Part shown: piece by piece, positions 42,149 to 55,042 of the stretch
How the letters are laid out: each line of letters opens with the position of its first letter
Position numbering within the stretch: position 1 is the first letter of the stretch
Assembly: GCA_964017065.1 (NCBI GenBank)
Contig: OZ024785.1
Location: 5,722,314-5,786,313, forward strand
Origin: Haliclona indistincta
Taxonomy: Eukaryota; Porifera; Demospongiae; Haplosclerida; Chalinidae
Length of the DNA: 64,000 nt
Reading direction: 5' to 3'
Made by a program: the position numbers and the translations under genes
The notes under the pieces: model-generated
Seen by the model: only the letters and a program-made list of their open reading frames with translations
The model's database searches: none
What the model was told of the DNA's origin: nothing

Positions 42149-44340
42149 TCATATTAAATACATCCTTCTGTTCTCAAGCGTTGGTAGGTCAGCTAACTCA
42201 AGAAGGTCATAATAGTCATTGTCCCAGGATTTAAGACATATTTTTAAACCAAACTTCTGCACTTTCTCAAGCTTGTCAATATCCTTTGCAAGGTGAGGGG
42301 CCCAGACCGGTACTGCATATTCAAGATGTGGGCGAATCAGAGCTCTGTACAACTCAATCATGCCCTTAGTGTCTATTAGCCCGTGGAATCTCCTGTAAAG
42401 AAGACCCAGTAGTTTTCTTGCTTTCGTGCAAACAGTGTCAATATGAGGTGACCAGCTCAATGAAGAGGAGATGAGCACACCAAGATATTTAAAAGTTTGA
42501 ACTTGCTCCAGTGCACTACCGCCTAAGCTGAGAGACAGTGACTGACTGGGACGTCTTTTCCTTGATATCAGCATGCATTTACATTTCACCGGGTAAATGA
42601 CAAATTATTACCATCAGCCCAGGCTTTGATAGTGTCAATGTCACCCTGCAGGCAGTGTAGATCAGGAGTAGAATTTATTGGCTTGAAAAGCAGCGTATCA
42701 TCTGCAAAGAGGCTAGTCGTGCAATTTACTGACCGCTGTTGTGAAGCCACATCATCGATATAAAGCAGAAACAATAGTGGTCCAAGGACTGATCCTTGAG
42801 GGACACCAGACAGAACGTGGATGTTTGATGAAGAAGCTCCATCACAAACAACATGCTGTGTACGTTCAGTGAGATAGCTGCAAATCCATTGGAATCAATG
42901 CCAATACTACAAAGCTTGTTCAGCAGCGGTCTGTGGGGGACTGTGTCAAAGGCTTTACGAATATCAAAGAAGATAGCACAGACCTCTTGACCTTCTTCCA
43001 AAAGTTGAAACCACTGATTGGTGACATGGAGTAAAGCTGTTACAGTTGATTTACCATGCTGAAAACCCCATTGTTTGTTAGAGAGAAGATCATTTCATAG
43101 AGATAATCAGCAAGAAGAAGATAGAGGTGTCTTTCTAACAGCTTGCTCACGACTCATAACAAAGAGATTGGTCTATAGTTAGCAGCTTCTCTTAACTGCT
43201 TTTTTGACTTAGGAATGGGGACAACAGAGGATATTTTCCAGGATTGGGGAAATGTGGCAAGGTCGATCGGGATATTGAACAGCTTGGCAATCGATGGTGC
43301 AATACTAGTGGCTCTAGCTTTAAGCAGCATCTTGACAGAAATCCCATCAGGTCCACTGGCTTTTTGAGGATCGAGAGCATTGATGAGAGCTTCTATCTGA
43401 CTCGGAGCACGGAGCAAGTCGTCTGAGGGGGCGTTGGAATGCAGCAAATCAATGTCAGCTGCAGTCAGAGAGGATATGGAGGAATTAAAACAGGATCCAA
43501 AAAAGTTGTTCAACATTTCCGCTTTAGTCTCTTTTGTTTTGGCAAACTGTCCCTGATGATGGAGTTCAGGAATAGAATTTTGTTTTTTTTGCTAAGAAAT
43601 TTGATGGCTTTCCAGAAGGATTTTTTTGTCTGCTAAGTTGATTCCCTTAAAGTATTCTTTCTTAGAAGATCTCATCATTTAAACAACCCTGTTACGAAGC
43701 TTTATAAATTTTGCGAAATCCTTGGATTTGCCAGACCTCTTGGCTGACTGAAATACACTATTGCGCAATCTGATGTAGCGTACAGTATTACTGTTTAACC
43801 ATGGGACATTATTATGCTTACGCAATGTCTTCTGGGGAATTCATGCCCTCATGATTTCCAAAAATCTGAATGGCTAGATCAATATCACCTTTATCAAGGA
43901 TAGAATCCCAGTCTGTCTGATCAATAAGCTGGTTGGCTCTGTTGAAATCAGCTGAGTCATATCTCCAGAATTTCCTTGGGGTTTGGATAGCTTGTTGGAA
44001 AGTAACTTTCCATTTCAAAACTAGACTGATGCCAAGATGATAGGAACATTTGTCTTGGTCAGCAAGCTGAGGCGTAGTAGTGCACTGAAGGACATGGTCA
44101 GGTGAAGATACGAGGGCTAGATCGATCATAGAGTTGCTGTCAAAACTAAGTTCAGACAACCTGGGTAACTGATTGAGTTTACAAAAATAAGGATGATCTC
44201 TGTTACGAAAATTAATATTAAAGTCACCAATGAGTACAAAACTAGAATAACTATGGGGAGACAGCTCTTGAAGAGAAGAATGCAAATGATCAAAAAACTA
44301 ATTGAAGAGGGGTGGGCAATACAAAACAGAAATACAATGA
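42149..44340 (-). pseudogene. non-LTR retrotransposon (Jockey/CR1-like), 5'-truncated, copy B
   Basis: This is the orthologous insertion of 16612-18715. It preserves slightly more of the endonuclease C-terminus (VLIGDFNINF, SMIDLALVSS and a degraded final His block, 43818-44285), then a linker, then reverse transcriptase blocks (ALDPQKASGPDGIS, FFDIRKAFDTVPH, FADD, KYLGVLIS, RPHLEYAVPVW). Frame breaks near 42590, 42780, 43090 and 43650 make it non-coding as a whole. The 5' end, including the endonuclease active-site start, is missing. Confidence 0.88.
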
Positions 44341-44546
44341 ATTAAATCCAGTTAATGTAAACGGTTGCTCCTTACTTACAGCTGCTTAGTCTAGTTTTTA
44401 AACACTGCTTAGCCAGAGTATAGCTATTAGCAACTTTACTGTGAAGTTAAGTCGATAAAGAATGCACGAAATCGCAGCCAGCTCCACCCTAGCCCTGCAG
44501 CCTGCACGGATTTTTAACCCTCCCATTAAACCACGCCCATAAAAGC
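44341..44546 (+). promoter_or_regulatory. 5' flank of eIF2B-delta, copy B
   Basis: This short region between the dead retrotransposon and the start codon is the same block that precedes all four eIF2B-delta-like 5' ends in the window. It ends in 'ccacgcccataaaagc'. It is presumed to hold the basal promoter and leader; no defined element can be named. Confidence 0.45.
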
Positions 44547-46897
44547 ATGGCTGATCGTCATCCCAGAGAGTGAGCAGGTTGTATAGCGCTCTCTGTGTTA
44601 ATTTCGTATCTCTTTTGTCCTGTTAGTAAAGCCGGAACAGCCAAAAAACACTCCGCGTCGCCTCAGAAAGCAGGAGAAGTGACTGGATCGCAGCAATCAT
44701 CCGGTGGGGCAGATGGAACCAAGAAACAGCCATTGACCAAAGCGGAGAGAAGGGCACTGCAGGTAACACATCAAGAAAGCAGTACAATTTCATCTATTCT
44801 GTCAAATATTTTTGTTTACAAAGGAAGCACAACGTGCTGCAAAGGCTCTCAGAAAAGCTGAATCTGCTAGCAAAGCTGCTGCTAAGCCCACTAGCAGCAG
44901 TGCCTCGAGCAGTGGTGCTGGTAGCCACAAGAAGGAGCAAGCATCGTCTGGAGATGGAATGAGAGGAGGAGTAGGGAAGAGTGGTGGGGGATCTAGCAGG
45001 GAGAAGGTCACTGAACAGAAGCAGCAAGCTAGAGCACAGCGACAAAGCAGAGAAAAGGTGAGCAAACAGCTCAGAGCAAACCATTCACCGTTGAGCAGTA
45101 GATTACGTTTTTCATCTATAGGGAATATCGATATCTGAAGAGTGTCAGCAGCTCCAGTTGTTCTCTCATCTCCATCAGTATGAGCGCACGGTGTCCATCA
45201 GCCGGAAAGCTAGCATGATGAGGTAGTCCTAACTCTGTTGGAATCATGATCTCCTGTGTGCCCTCTTGTTAGAGTTGATGGTACACTGATCCATCCCGCG
45301 TTCATACGACTAGCGATACTGTACTCTCAAGGTGTAATCTGTGGTTCCAATGCACGCTGTATTGCTCTGTTAGGAGCTTTCAAAAAGGTACGAAAAGCGC
45401 AATATTTTGAAACCCAGTCACTGCACTACCATATCATAGGTGATTCAAGAGTACTCTACTCCACCTCAAAAAGATCTTTCAAGAGATCTTGAGAGTGTTA
45501 TTAAACCGTACATCAAGTGAGTGTTTGGATGATAGTCACAACTGAAAGTCACATCTTGTTTTTCCTCTTTTTCGATAGTTTTTTAATTCAAAGTCGTCCC
45601 CTGTCTGTTAGTATGGGAAATGCAATCAAACATGTTAAAATGTGCATCAGTAACGTCCAACCAGACATTTCTGAGGACACAGTTAGTCATCCACTACTCA
45701 GCTATCTCTATACTTTCTTTGTTAGTAGTTGCTTCACTGCTTACTGTAATTGCTTATAGGCTAAAGCGCAGTTGTGTGAGGCAATAGACAACTTTGTCCA
45801 GGAGAAGATAGTTATCGCAGACGAGGCTATCTCTCGATCCTGTAAGAGTAGAATCATCAAGGATGGAGATGTGATATTGGTCTATGCATAGTGAGTGAGT
45901 CATTGGGACTGAATGATAGATAGTTGTAGGTTCTCTGTTTTCAAATGTTGTAGTCTAGTTGCTCAACACTTCAATAGTTGCTTCCTTTGATGTCATTTTC
46001 AGTTCCTCTGTTGTCCACAAGTGTCTGGTGGAGTCCCATCAAGATGGTAAACACTTCAGAGTGATCGTGGTTGACTCAAGACCCAAACTAGAGGGTCAGT
46101 GAATGGATTGTCAGTGTATTGTATGTCACTGTGTATGCAAAATTGCTTATTTTCAATGTGTTGTAGACATTCTGTGTATACAGTTGATTTACTGTATGGA
46201 CATGTATTGTCATGAGCTGGTTTCAATGCTACAGGTCAGCAATTGCTGAGGAAGCTTGTCAAGGCTGGTGTGAAATGCTCCTATGTGCTAATCAATGCTG
46301 TCTCCTACATCATGAAAGAAGTTTGCTGTGATCCTCTTCGCTGTTATTGTATATTCCCCTCATAGGTGTCTAAGGTTATTGTGGGGGCCCATGCTCTGTT
46401 AGCTAATGGCTATGTGATGTCTCGTGTGGGTACAGCTCTCATCGCTCTGGTAGCTAAATCATATAATGTGCCAGTCCTTGTCTGTTGTGAGACCTACAAG
46501 TTTTGTGAAAAGGTCCAGACAGATGCTTTTGTCATCAATGAACTTGGTAAGCTAGCTGTGTAAACACTTAGTACAAGACAGCTTTATGTCTGTGAACAAG
46601 TCTGGTAGACCATCTGTTTCTAGTATAATAGTAGTGGTAATTGATAATATTTCATGCTAGTTCAGTGTAAACTGATCTGTATGCCTGTTTTCCAAAGGTG
46701 ACCCAAATGATCTTGTTCCTATTCATCGGCGTCACGGTGATATCCTCTCTCACTGGAAGGACCACTCCACTCTGAGGCTGCTCAACCTGACCTACGATGT
46801 GACCTCTCCAGAGCTGGTCGCTATGGTCATTACGGAGGTCGGAATCATACCTTGTACGTCAGTACCAGTTGTACTCAGACTGACACAGCAGAACTAG
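44547..46897 (+). CDS. EIF2B4: translation initiation factor eIF2B subunit delta
   Basis: Twelve exons join in frame to 492 residues: 44547-44569, 44627-44762, 44824-45057, 45122-45222, 45273-45387, 45440-45516, 45579-45681, 45760-45890, 46003-46094, 46235-46320, 46366-46546 and 46698-46897. The N-terminal part is basic and low-complexity ([34 protein letters not shown]). The core matches eIF2B-delta closely: [77 protein letters not shown], and the C-terminal SVPVVLRL. The subunit belongs to the regulatory core of the nucleotide exchange factor for eIF2 and senses eIF2-alpha phosphorylation. The start is chosen because exon 1 splices in phase to KAGTAKK. It is slightly shorter than the vertebrate protein. 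Confidence 0.93.
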
Positions 46898-48585
<1,688 letters not shown>

Positions 48586-49042
48586 ACATTGAGCATTGCT
48601 GCTTGCTTAGAGCACACTTAGTGTGTGCATTGTCACTGTTAAAAAATATTTGCTGACAGTCACTGTCATAATTATTATTGTGAAGTCATGGGTGGGTGGG
48701 TAGTACCAGGAGGGTTTAACTGCCATATTCGCGATAGTAGTATCCGCCACCATGAGCTGTTGCTACTTGCGCGTTGTGGTAGAGACATTTGACTGTTTTG
48801 CATACATGTAAATGATCTTTATTAAAACAGTCTGAGAAAAATCAGACCTCACAACAGGAGTATTAATGGTAACAGCTTTCTCCAACCTATAGAGAACAAG
48901 TGGATCAGTTCCATTAAAATCATCATGAATGAAAAACTTCACAGTATAATAAATACAGACAATTATGTGACATGACGCCAGCAAAGTCCAATGAGATAAA
49001 TAATTAGTATGTACATAATAATGATGTTCAGTGGTCAATTAT
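48586..49042. other. intergenic, 3' flanks of polyubiquitin (+) and transporter T1 (-)
   Basis: A convergent intergenic region. A 91-aa minus-strand ORF has no recognisable product. No other feature is seen. Confidence 0.5.
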
Positions 49043-50875
49043 TTATCGACGAGAGCGACATCGGAACGGTCTATAGTTGGCGAGTTTATGTTCTATCTCT
49101 TGTAGCGAGTATCCTTTGGTCTCGGGAAGAAACAGGACGAACACAAAACTAAGCAACGCCATGAGAGCAAACATCCAATAAGCAACATAAGAGTGTGTAC
49201 GCACTACACCGATTCCAAAAATACCAGTGACCAGCGCTGCCAATGACCAGTTCACAGCTGTCGCGGTGCCAGCAATAATAGCTCTGACCTTAGTAGGCGA
49301 TAGCTCACTGATCATCAGCCATGGTATAGGAGCCCAGCCCAAACTGAACGATATAATGAACAGAGTTATACAGACTATGGGAATATAGCTTGTTAAATGC
49401 ATATTGTAGGCATTCACTAGTAGGTAGTATATACCCATGACTGTGAGTGTAACAAAGGCACCAATACTGCCAACAAAGAGGAGAAATTTCCTGCCAACAA
49501 TATCGATTACGATCACTGCAACAGCTGTGGCTATCACTTGAATAACACCAATACCGATTGAAGACTTTATACTAGCGATTAAAGGCGGGTCTCCTCCTTT
49601 AATCAAGATATCGTTAGCAAAGAATATGATAGCATTGGGACCACAGACTTGCTGGAATGTCATCAAAAGCACAGAGAAGAGAAGAGCAAGTAGAGCTGGC
49701 TTTGTCTTCATGAAATTCATCTTGCTACGAAAGTCAGGCTCTTCAGCATTGAGTGATGATTGAAGCTGCTCTAGTTCCTTCTCGAACAACGTACCACGCA
49801 ATGTTTTCATCACGGCAGTCGACTGTTTGACACGTCCCTTTGAAACAAGCCATCGCGGGGTCTCTTTCAGAAAGAACGCCAGCATTATATACAGCAATAC
49901 GATCGCCATAGGCAACAGAGACAAGTGGTAGTACTTCAACACATCTCCAATACCAAATGCCTCCACACCAAGTATGCCAATGGTAATAGCCAACTGATTG
50001 AGTGCTCCAAACAGTCCTTTGCCAAGAGCAGGTGAAATTTCCACAACATACATCTGTACAAAAACAAGGACATAGTTTAATATTATGACTAGTACCTATT
50101 CACAGTACACATCACATGGAAGCTATAAAATCAGTGCCACAAGTTGTCATAACGCACCATACAAACCCTACCCCTTGCAGACAAATGGAACTAGTTATGT
50201 TGTATAAACTCACCGGGACCACAACAGAGGTCCAGCCTGCACCCACTCCTGTGAGGAATCGGCCAAGATACAGGAAGACAAGAAACAGTGCAAATCTGTC
50301 ATCAGCATTCTGATAGTACGAGGCACAGGTGATGAACAGGTAGCCGCAGACAGTAGGAGTGTTTGAAAATATCAGTGTGTCCTTTCTTCCTGCTCGATCA
50401 GCAAGAAATACAGCTACAAAGCTTCCAAATATAGCTCCAATATTACTGAGAGCCTGTAGGTATAGTATCGAATGGTATGAGCATGCATTCACTTTGATAA
50501 ACTCACCGCAAACCAGCTTTCACCCGAGTCAGTCCACATTGACTTGTGAGAGAAGCTCGCAAAGGACGAATTGATGGAAGGCCCAGCTGGAGATGAGTAG
50601 CCAAGTGTAATGCCTGTAAGGCCGCTCCCTATCGTGGCAATAATAGAGAACAATAGCACAGTCCACAGACGCTGAGGGCCGCGAATGAGCTCCTTCATGG
50701 CTGAAAATACGTTGTTTGGGGACCGACGTCTCTTCTTAGAGGTACTCCCATTGTGAATTGAGTCGTAGGTGGGGTGGGTCACCCCGCTCACGTCAATACT
50801 GGACGACGACTCACGGAGCGGCTTTTCCATGAAGGTTACCTTGCAGCCGAGCAGCAAATCCAGGGGTGTGGGCAA
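49043..50875 (-). CDS. GLUT8/Tret1-like facilitated sugar transporter T1
   Basis: Three exons: 50507-50875, 50214-50453 and 49043-50053, in phase. The start is MPTPLDL (50875) or MEKPLRE (50830). A cytoplasmic N-terminus leads to ELIRGPQRLWTVLL and the first helix (ITLGYSSPA). Family signatures are DRAGRK after helix 2, GRFLTGVGAGW in helix 4, ETPRWLVSKGR before the central loop, FQQVCGPNAIIFFA in helix 7, DIVGRK after helix 8, GWAPIPWLMISE in helix 10, and PETKG at the C-terminus. About twelve helices fit the major facilitator fold. It probably moves hexose or trehalose across the plasma or endosomal membrane. It is the most diverged of the three minus-strand copies, with Pro-Asn where its neighbours have Val-Asn in helix 7. 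Confidence 0.9.
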
Positions 50876-51130
50876 GGTGTGTCTGCTAATTAATGACGTA
50901 GACAGTTGAAGTGAATGTACTTAGCTGTACAGCACCAACTATGGTCACCCTTGGGACAGTGCATGCCTGATTAGGCTGGTGGCTGCATTATAGAGGCTGA
51001 AACTCATTACAGGTTATCACTTGGGACTCCAACATGTGCAATATTAGATCAGTACGTGTCGACCGTGTGACAGTTAGCTCAGGTTTCACTGTTTATGTAT
51101 GTTCGAAAAAACTTGAAGTTAACAAAAATA
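50876..51130. other. intergenic between T1 and T2
   Basis: 255 bp that should contain the T1 promoter and the T2 3' flank. No further feature is seen. Confidence 0.5.
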
Positions 51131-52962
51131 TTAATTTTTTCCTAATTTCCAAATTTGATAATCCTCAAGATCACGCACAATCTTTTGAAGCGATCTTCCT
51201 TTAGTCTCTGGAAGAAGACAGACAAAGACAATACTGAGGACAGACATCACAGAGAATATAAACCAGACAACATAGTTATAATCTTTAACAATCTTGATAT
51301 CAAATAGTCCAGTAACCAGTAGAGAAAAAAGCCAATTTGCTGCAGTAGCAACCCCTACAATAAGTGCTCGAACAGTTATTGGAGAGAATTCATTGACCAT
51401 CACCCAAGGGATTGGGCCCCAGCTCAGTGCAAAAGAAGAGATAAATAGAACGACACAGAGAACCGGAAGAACACTGGGAGGACTGTCTCCATTGTGCTTT
51501 AGCAGAAAGAAAATTCCCAGGACAAGAGTACTCACGAAACTACCAGCACTTCCAATGAACAGTAGCAGCTTACGACCACAGATGTCAACCACCACAGCTG
51601 CAATGAAGGTGCCTATCACTTGAATCACACCAATTCCAACTGCAGCAAATAGGTTTGCTTGATATGCATTAAATTCAGCAGCTGTGAATATTCTGCTTCC
51701 ATAAAATATGACAGCATTTACTCCACACAATTGCTGAAATACCAACAAAGTGACAGAGAACACAAGAGCAAGATAAGCGGGCTTCAGTTCTTCTTCAAGT
51801 ATTTTATTTTGCTATAAATATTAACATTTTCAGAGTGAATGGCTGTTTGAATTTCTTCAAGCTCGTCGTCATATTGGACTCCACGCAAAAAGGCAAGCAT
51901 GTCAGCAGCTTCTTTAACCTTTTCTCTGGACACCAACCATCGAGGAGTTTCCCGAACAAACAGTGCAACCAAGATAACAAAGATTACAATAATTACTACC
52001 GGAACAATGGCCAGTCTTGTGTATGAGAAGAAGTCATTTCCAATTATTGGTAAAGCTTCAACTGCAAAAACTCCAATAGTGACTGCCAGTTGATTTAGCG
52101 ATCCAAACAGTCCTTTACCTAGTGTTGGTGATATCTCCACAATGTACATCTGCATAAAAAGTATTTTTAATCATGACCAAGTGCACATTAATTGTATTGT
52201 CTGTTTTTTTGCTGGTCAATTTTTGAACAGAGTGATTTAAGAATGTATCTCGAAATCAAACCTAAACTATGCCGTATGGACCAGAAATATAAAAATAACT
52301 AAGATAGCATCCCACAATGCTAACTCACTGGTACTATGACAGACGTCCAACCAGCTCCTATCCCAGTGAAAACACGCCCAACAAACAACAGACCAAAGTA
52401 GCTTCCCATCGACCCACTCTCAAATAATGATGCACAGATTATCAACAGCCAACCGATAACTGTTGGACAGTTAGAAAACAATGTCACCTTTCGACCAGCT
52501 CGATCGGCTATCAAGATTGCAAACAGACTCCCAATGATGGCTCCAACATTCAAAATACTCTATAGTAATAGTATTATATACGAGCTATAGTTTGCAACAT
52601 CAGGGACATGCATGCACTTACCCCAAACACGCTGTTAGCCCAAATGTCCCAAGCCTGAATGCGAGCTAAATTGCCTCTAACAGCGGTCTAACAGTATCGT
52701 TGATTGAAGAAATCGCAGGAGAAGAGTACCAGCTGAAATACCCGTGAGTGAGCTGCCAACGCTGCAATCAGGGACGGCAAGAGAACACTCCATAATCGCT
52801 GAGGACCGCGGATGAGCTCTTTGACTGCAACAAATACATTTGTCGCTTTCTGATCGCCAGCCTCTCCGTATTGATCAGCTGGTTTCTTTCCGTTGAATTG
52901 ACGGAAGCATAGTTAACATGTACTTGACTGATGCCGTGCGGTTCCTGTAAGTTACGAGCCAT
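51131..52962 (-). pseudogene. GLUT8/Tret1-like transporter T2, frameshifted
   Basis: This is a close relative of T3 with the same three-exon layout (about 52624-52962, 52331-52561 and 51131-52146). It is broken in several places. Four extra bases after KIKYLKK near 51800 bring a stop; exon 1 has frame losses near 52890 and 52740 and a TAG near 52690; exon 2 lacks one codon. The C-terminal half from FSVTLLVFQQLCGVNA to PETKG is fully open. Independent damage in exon 1 and exon 3 argues for a real pseudogene over a single sequencing error. Most of the sequence still resembles T3 strongly, so the decay is recent. Confidence 0.82.
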
Positions 52963-53142
52963 TTGTCTGATTGAGAGCGCGTAAAAAAGAGGTTGCTAAC
53001 GTCCTCTCTCCATATGGAAGGACAGGCAGGGGGCGTGAGCATAGACAAATTGTTCATGCACTACATGTATGTATACTGCAAAAAAAATCACTAAAACAAC
53101 AGCAATAAAAATAAATTTTACACTCAAATAATACGTCCAGCA

Positions 53143-54859
53143 TCAACATATTTTTCGAACTCTCCAAACTTGATAGTCTGCAAGATCACGTACGATCTTT
53201 TGAAGTGACCTTCCTTTGGTCTCTGGAAGAAGACACACAAAGACGATACTGAGGACAGACATTGCTGAGAATATAAACCAGACAACATAGTTATATTTTA
53301 GAACTATATCAATATCAAATAGTCCAGTCACTAGTAGAGAAAAGAGCCAATTTGTTGCAGTAGCAACTCCTACAATAAGTGCTCGAACTGTTATCGGAGA
53401 GAATTCATTGACCATCACCCAAGGAATTGGGCCCCAGCTCAGTGCAAAAGAAGAGATAAATAGAATGACACAGAGAACCGGAAGAACACTGGGAGGACTG
53501 TCTCCATTGTGCTTTAGCAGAAAGAAAATCCCCAGTACAAAGGTACTCACGAAACTACCAGCACTTCCAATGAACAGTAGCAGCTTACGACCACAGATAT
53601 CAACCACCACAGCTGCAATGAAGGTGCCTATCACTTGAATCACACCAATTCCAACTGCAGCAAATAGGTTTGCTTGATATCGATTAAAACCAGCAGCTGT
53701 GAATATTCTGCTTCCGTAAAAGACTATAGCATTTACTCCACACACCTGCTGAAATACCAACAAAGAGACTGAGAACACAAGAGCAAGATAAGCGGGCTTC
53801 TTCTTTAAATACTTTATCTTGTTATAAAAAGTACTATTTTCAGAGTGAATAGCTGTTTGAATTTCTTCAAGTTCGTCGTCATATTGGACTCCACGCAAGA
53901 AGGCAAGCATGTCAGCAGCTTCTTTAACCTTTTCTCTGGACACCAACCATCGAGGAGTTTCACGAAGAAAGAGTGCAACCAAAATAACAAGAATTAAAAT
54001 CAGTATCATTGGAACAATGGCTAGTCTTGTGTATTTGAAGAAATCATTTCCAATTGGTAAAGCTTCAACTGCAAAAACTCCAATAGTGACTGCCAGTTGA
54101 TTCAGCGATCCAAACAGTCCTTTACCTAGTGTTGGTGATATCTCCACAATGTACATCTGCATATTAGGATTGTCACTACAATAACTAAGATAGCATCCCA
54201 CAATGCTAACTCACTGGTACTATGACAGACGTCCAACCAGCTCCTATCCCAGTGAAAACACGCCCTATAAACAGCAGACCAAAGTAGCCTCCCATCGACC
54301 CACTCTCAAATACTGATGCACAGATTATCAACAGCCAACCGATAACTGTTGGACAGTTAGAAAACAACAATGTCACCTTTCGACCAGCTCGATCGGCTAT
54401 CAAGATTGCAAACAGACTCCCAATGATGGCTCCAACATTCAAAATACTCTATAGTAATAGTATTATACGAGCTATAGTTTGCAACATCAGGGACATGCAT
54501 GCACTTACCCCAAACACGCTGTTAGCCCAAACTGTCCATGCATGTATGCGCACTATGTCACCGCGAAAAGTATCGTTGATGGACAAGATCGCCGGAGAGG
54601 AGTATCCAAGTGACATGCCTGTAACTGAGCTGCCAATCGCTGCAGTCAGAGACAACAAGAGAACGGTCCACAGTCGTTGCGGCCCACGGATGAGCTCTTT
54701 GACTGCAACGAAAACATTCTTCGCTTTCTGATCCCCAGATTCTCCCACTGACTTCAACGACGACTGGTTTTCATCATGTACAACTGACTTGATAGAAGAA
54801 TAGTGACTGCGAGAGATTTGGTTGATGCTGGACGATTCTGGCAAATTGCGAGCGGCCAT
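53143..54859 (-). CDS. GLUT8/Tret1-like facilitated sugar transporter T3
   Basis: Three exons (54509-54859, 54215-54448 and 53143-54156) give 532 residues from MAARNLPESS; an in-frame ATG three codons earlier is possible. The sequence shows ELIRGPQRLWTVLLLS, MSLGYSSPA, DRAGRK, GRVFTGIGAGW, MYIVEISPTLGKGLFG, ETPRWLVSREK, FQQVCGVNAIVFYGSRIF, DICGRK, LSWGPIPWVMVNE and LLPETKGRS. These are the hallmarks of the class III GLUT / trehalose transporter group. Exon boundaries fall at the same codons as in T1 and in plus-strand T4 and T5, so all five descend from one gene by local duplication. The start faces the SNX19-like gene only 183 bp away. Confidence 0.93.
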
Positions 54860-55042
54860 AGTATGCAACCCCAGCGACTCCAGTGAGATCGCATCAGATC
54901 ATATTTTATCAGCTCATCAGTAATCATTAGTGTGAAATCACGTGTATGGGCGTGCCTTAAATTTAACTAGCCGCACTTGGAAAAACAGTTCATGAGCTCA
55001 TTGTGCAACAGCGCAGCCACCAGCTAGCCACTGGAGGTCAAG
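54860..55042. promoter_or_regulatory. divergent promoter region between T3 (-) and SNX19-like gene (+)
   Basis: The two start codons point away from each other across 183 bp. Both promoters and leaders must lie here unless non-coding exons exist. The word 'tcatcagatc' and similar AT-rich words occur, but no core element can be named with confidence. Confidence 0.55.
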
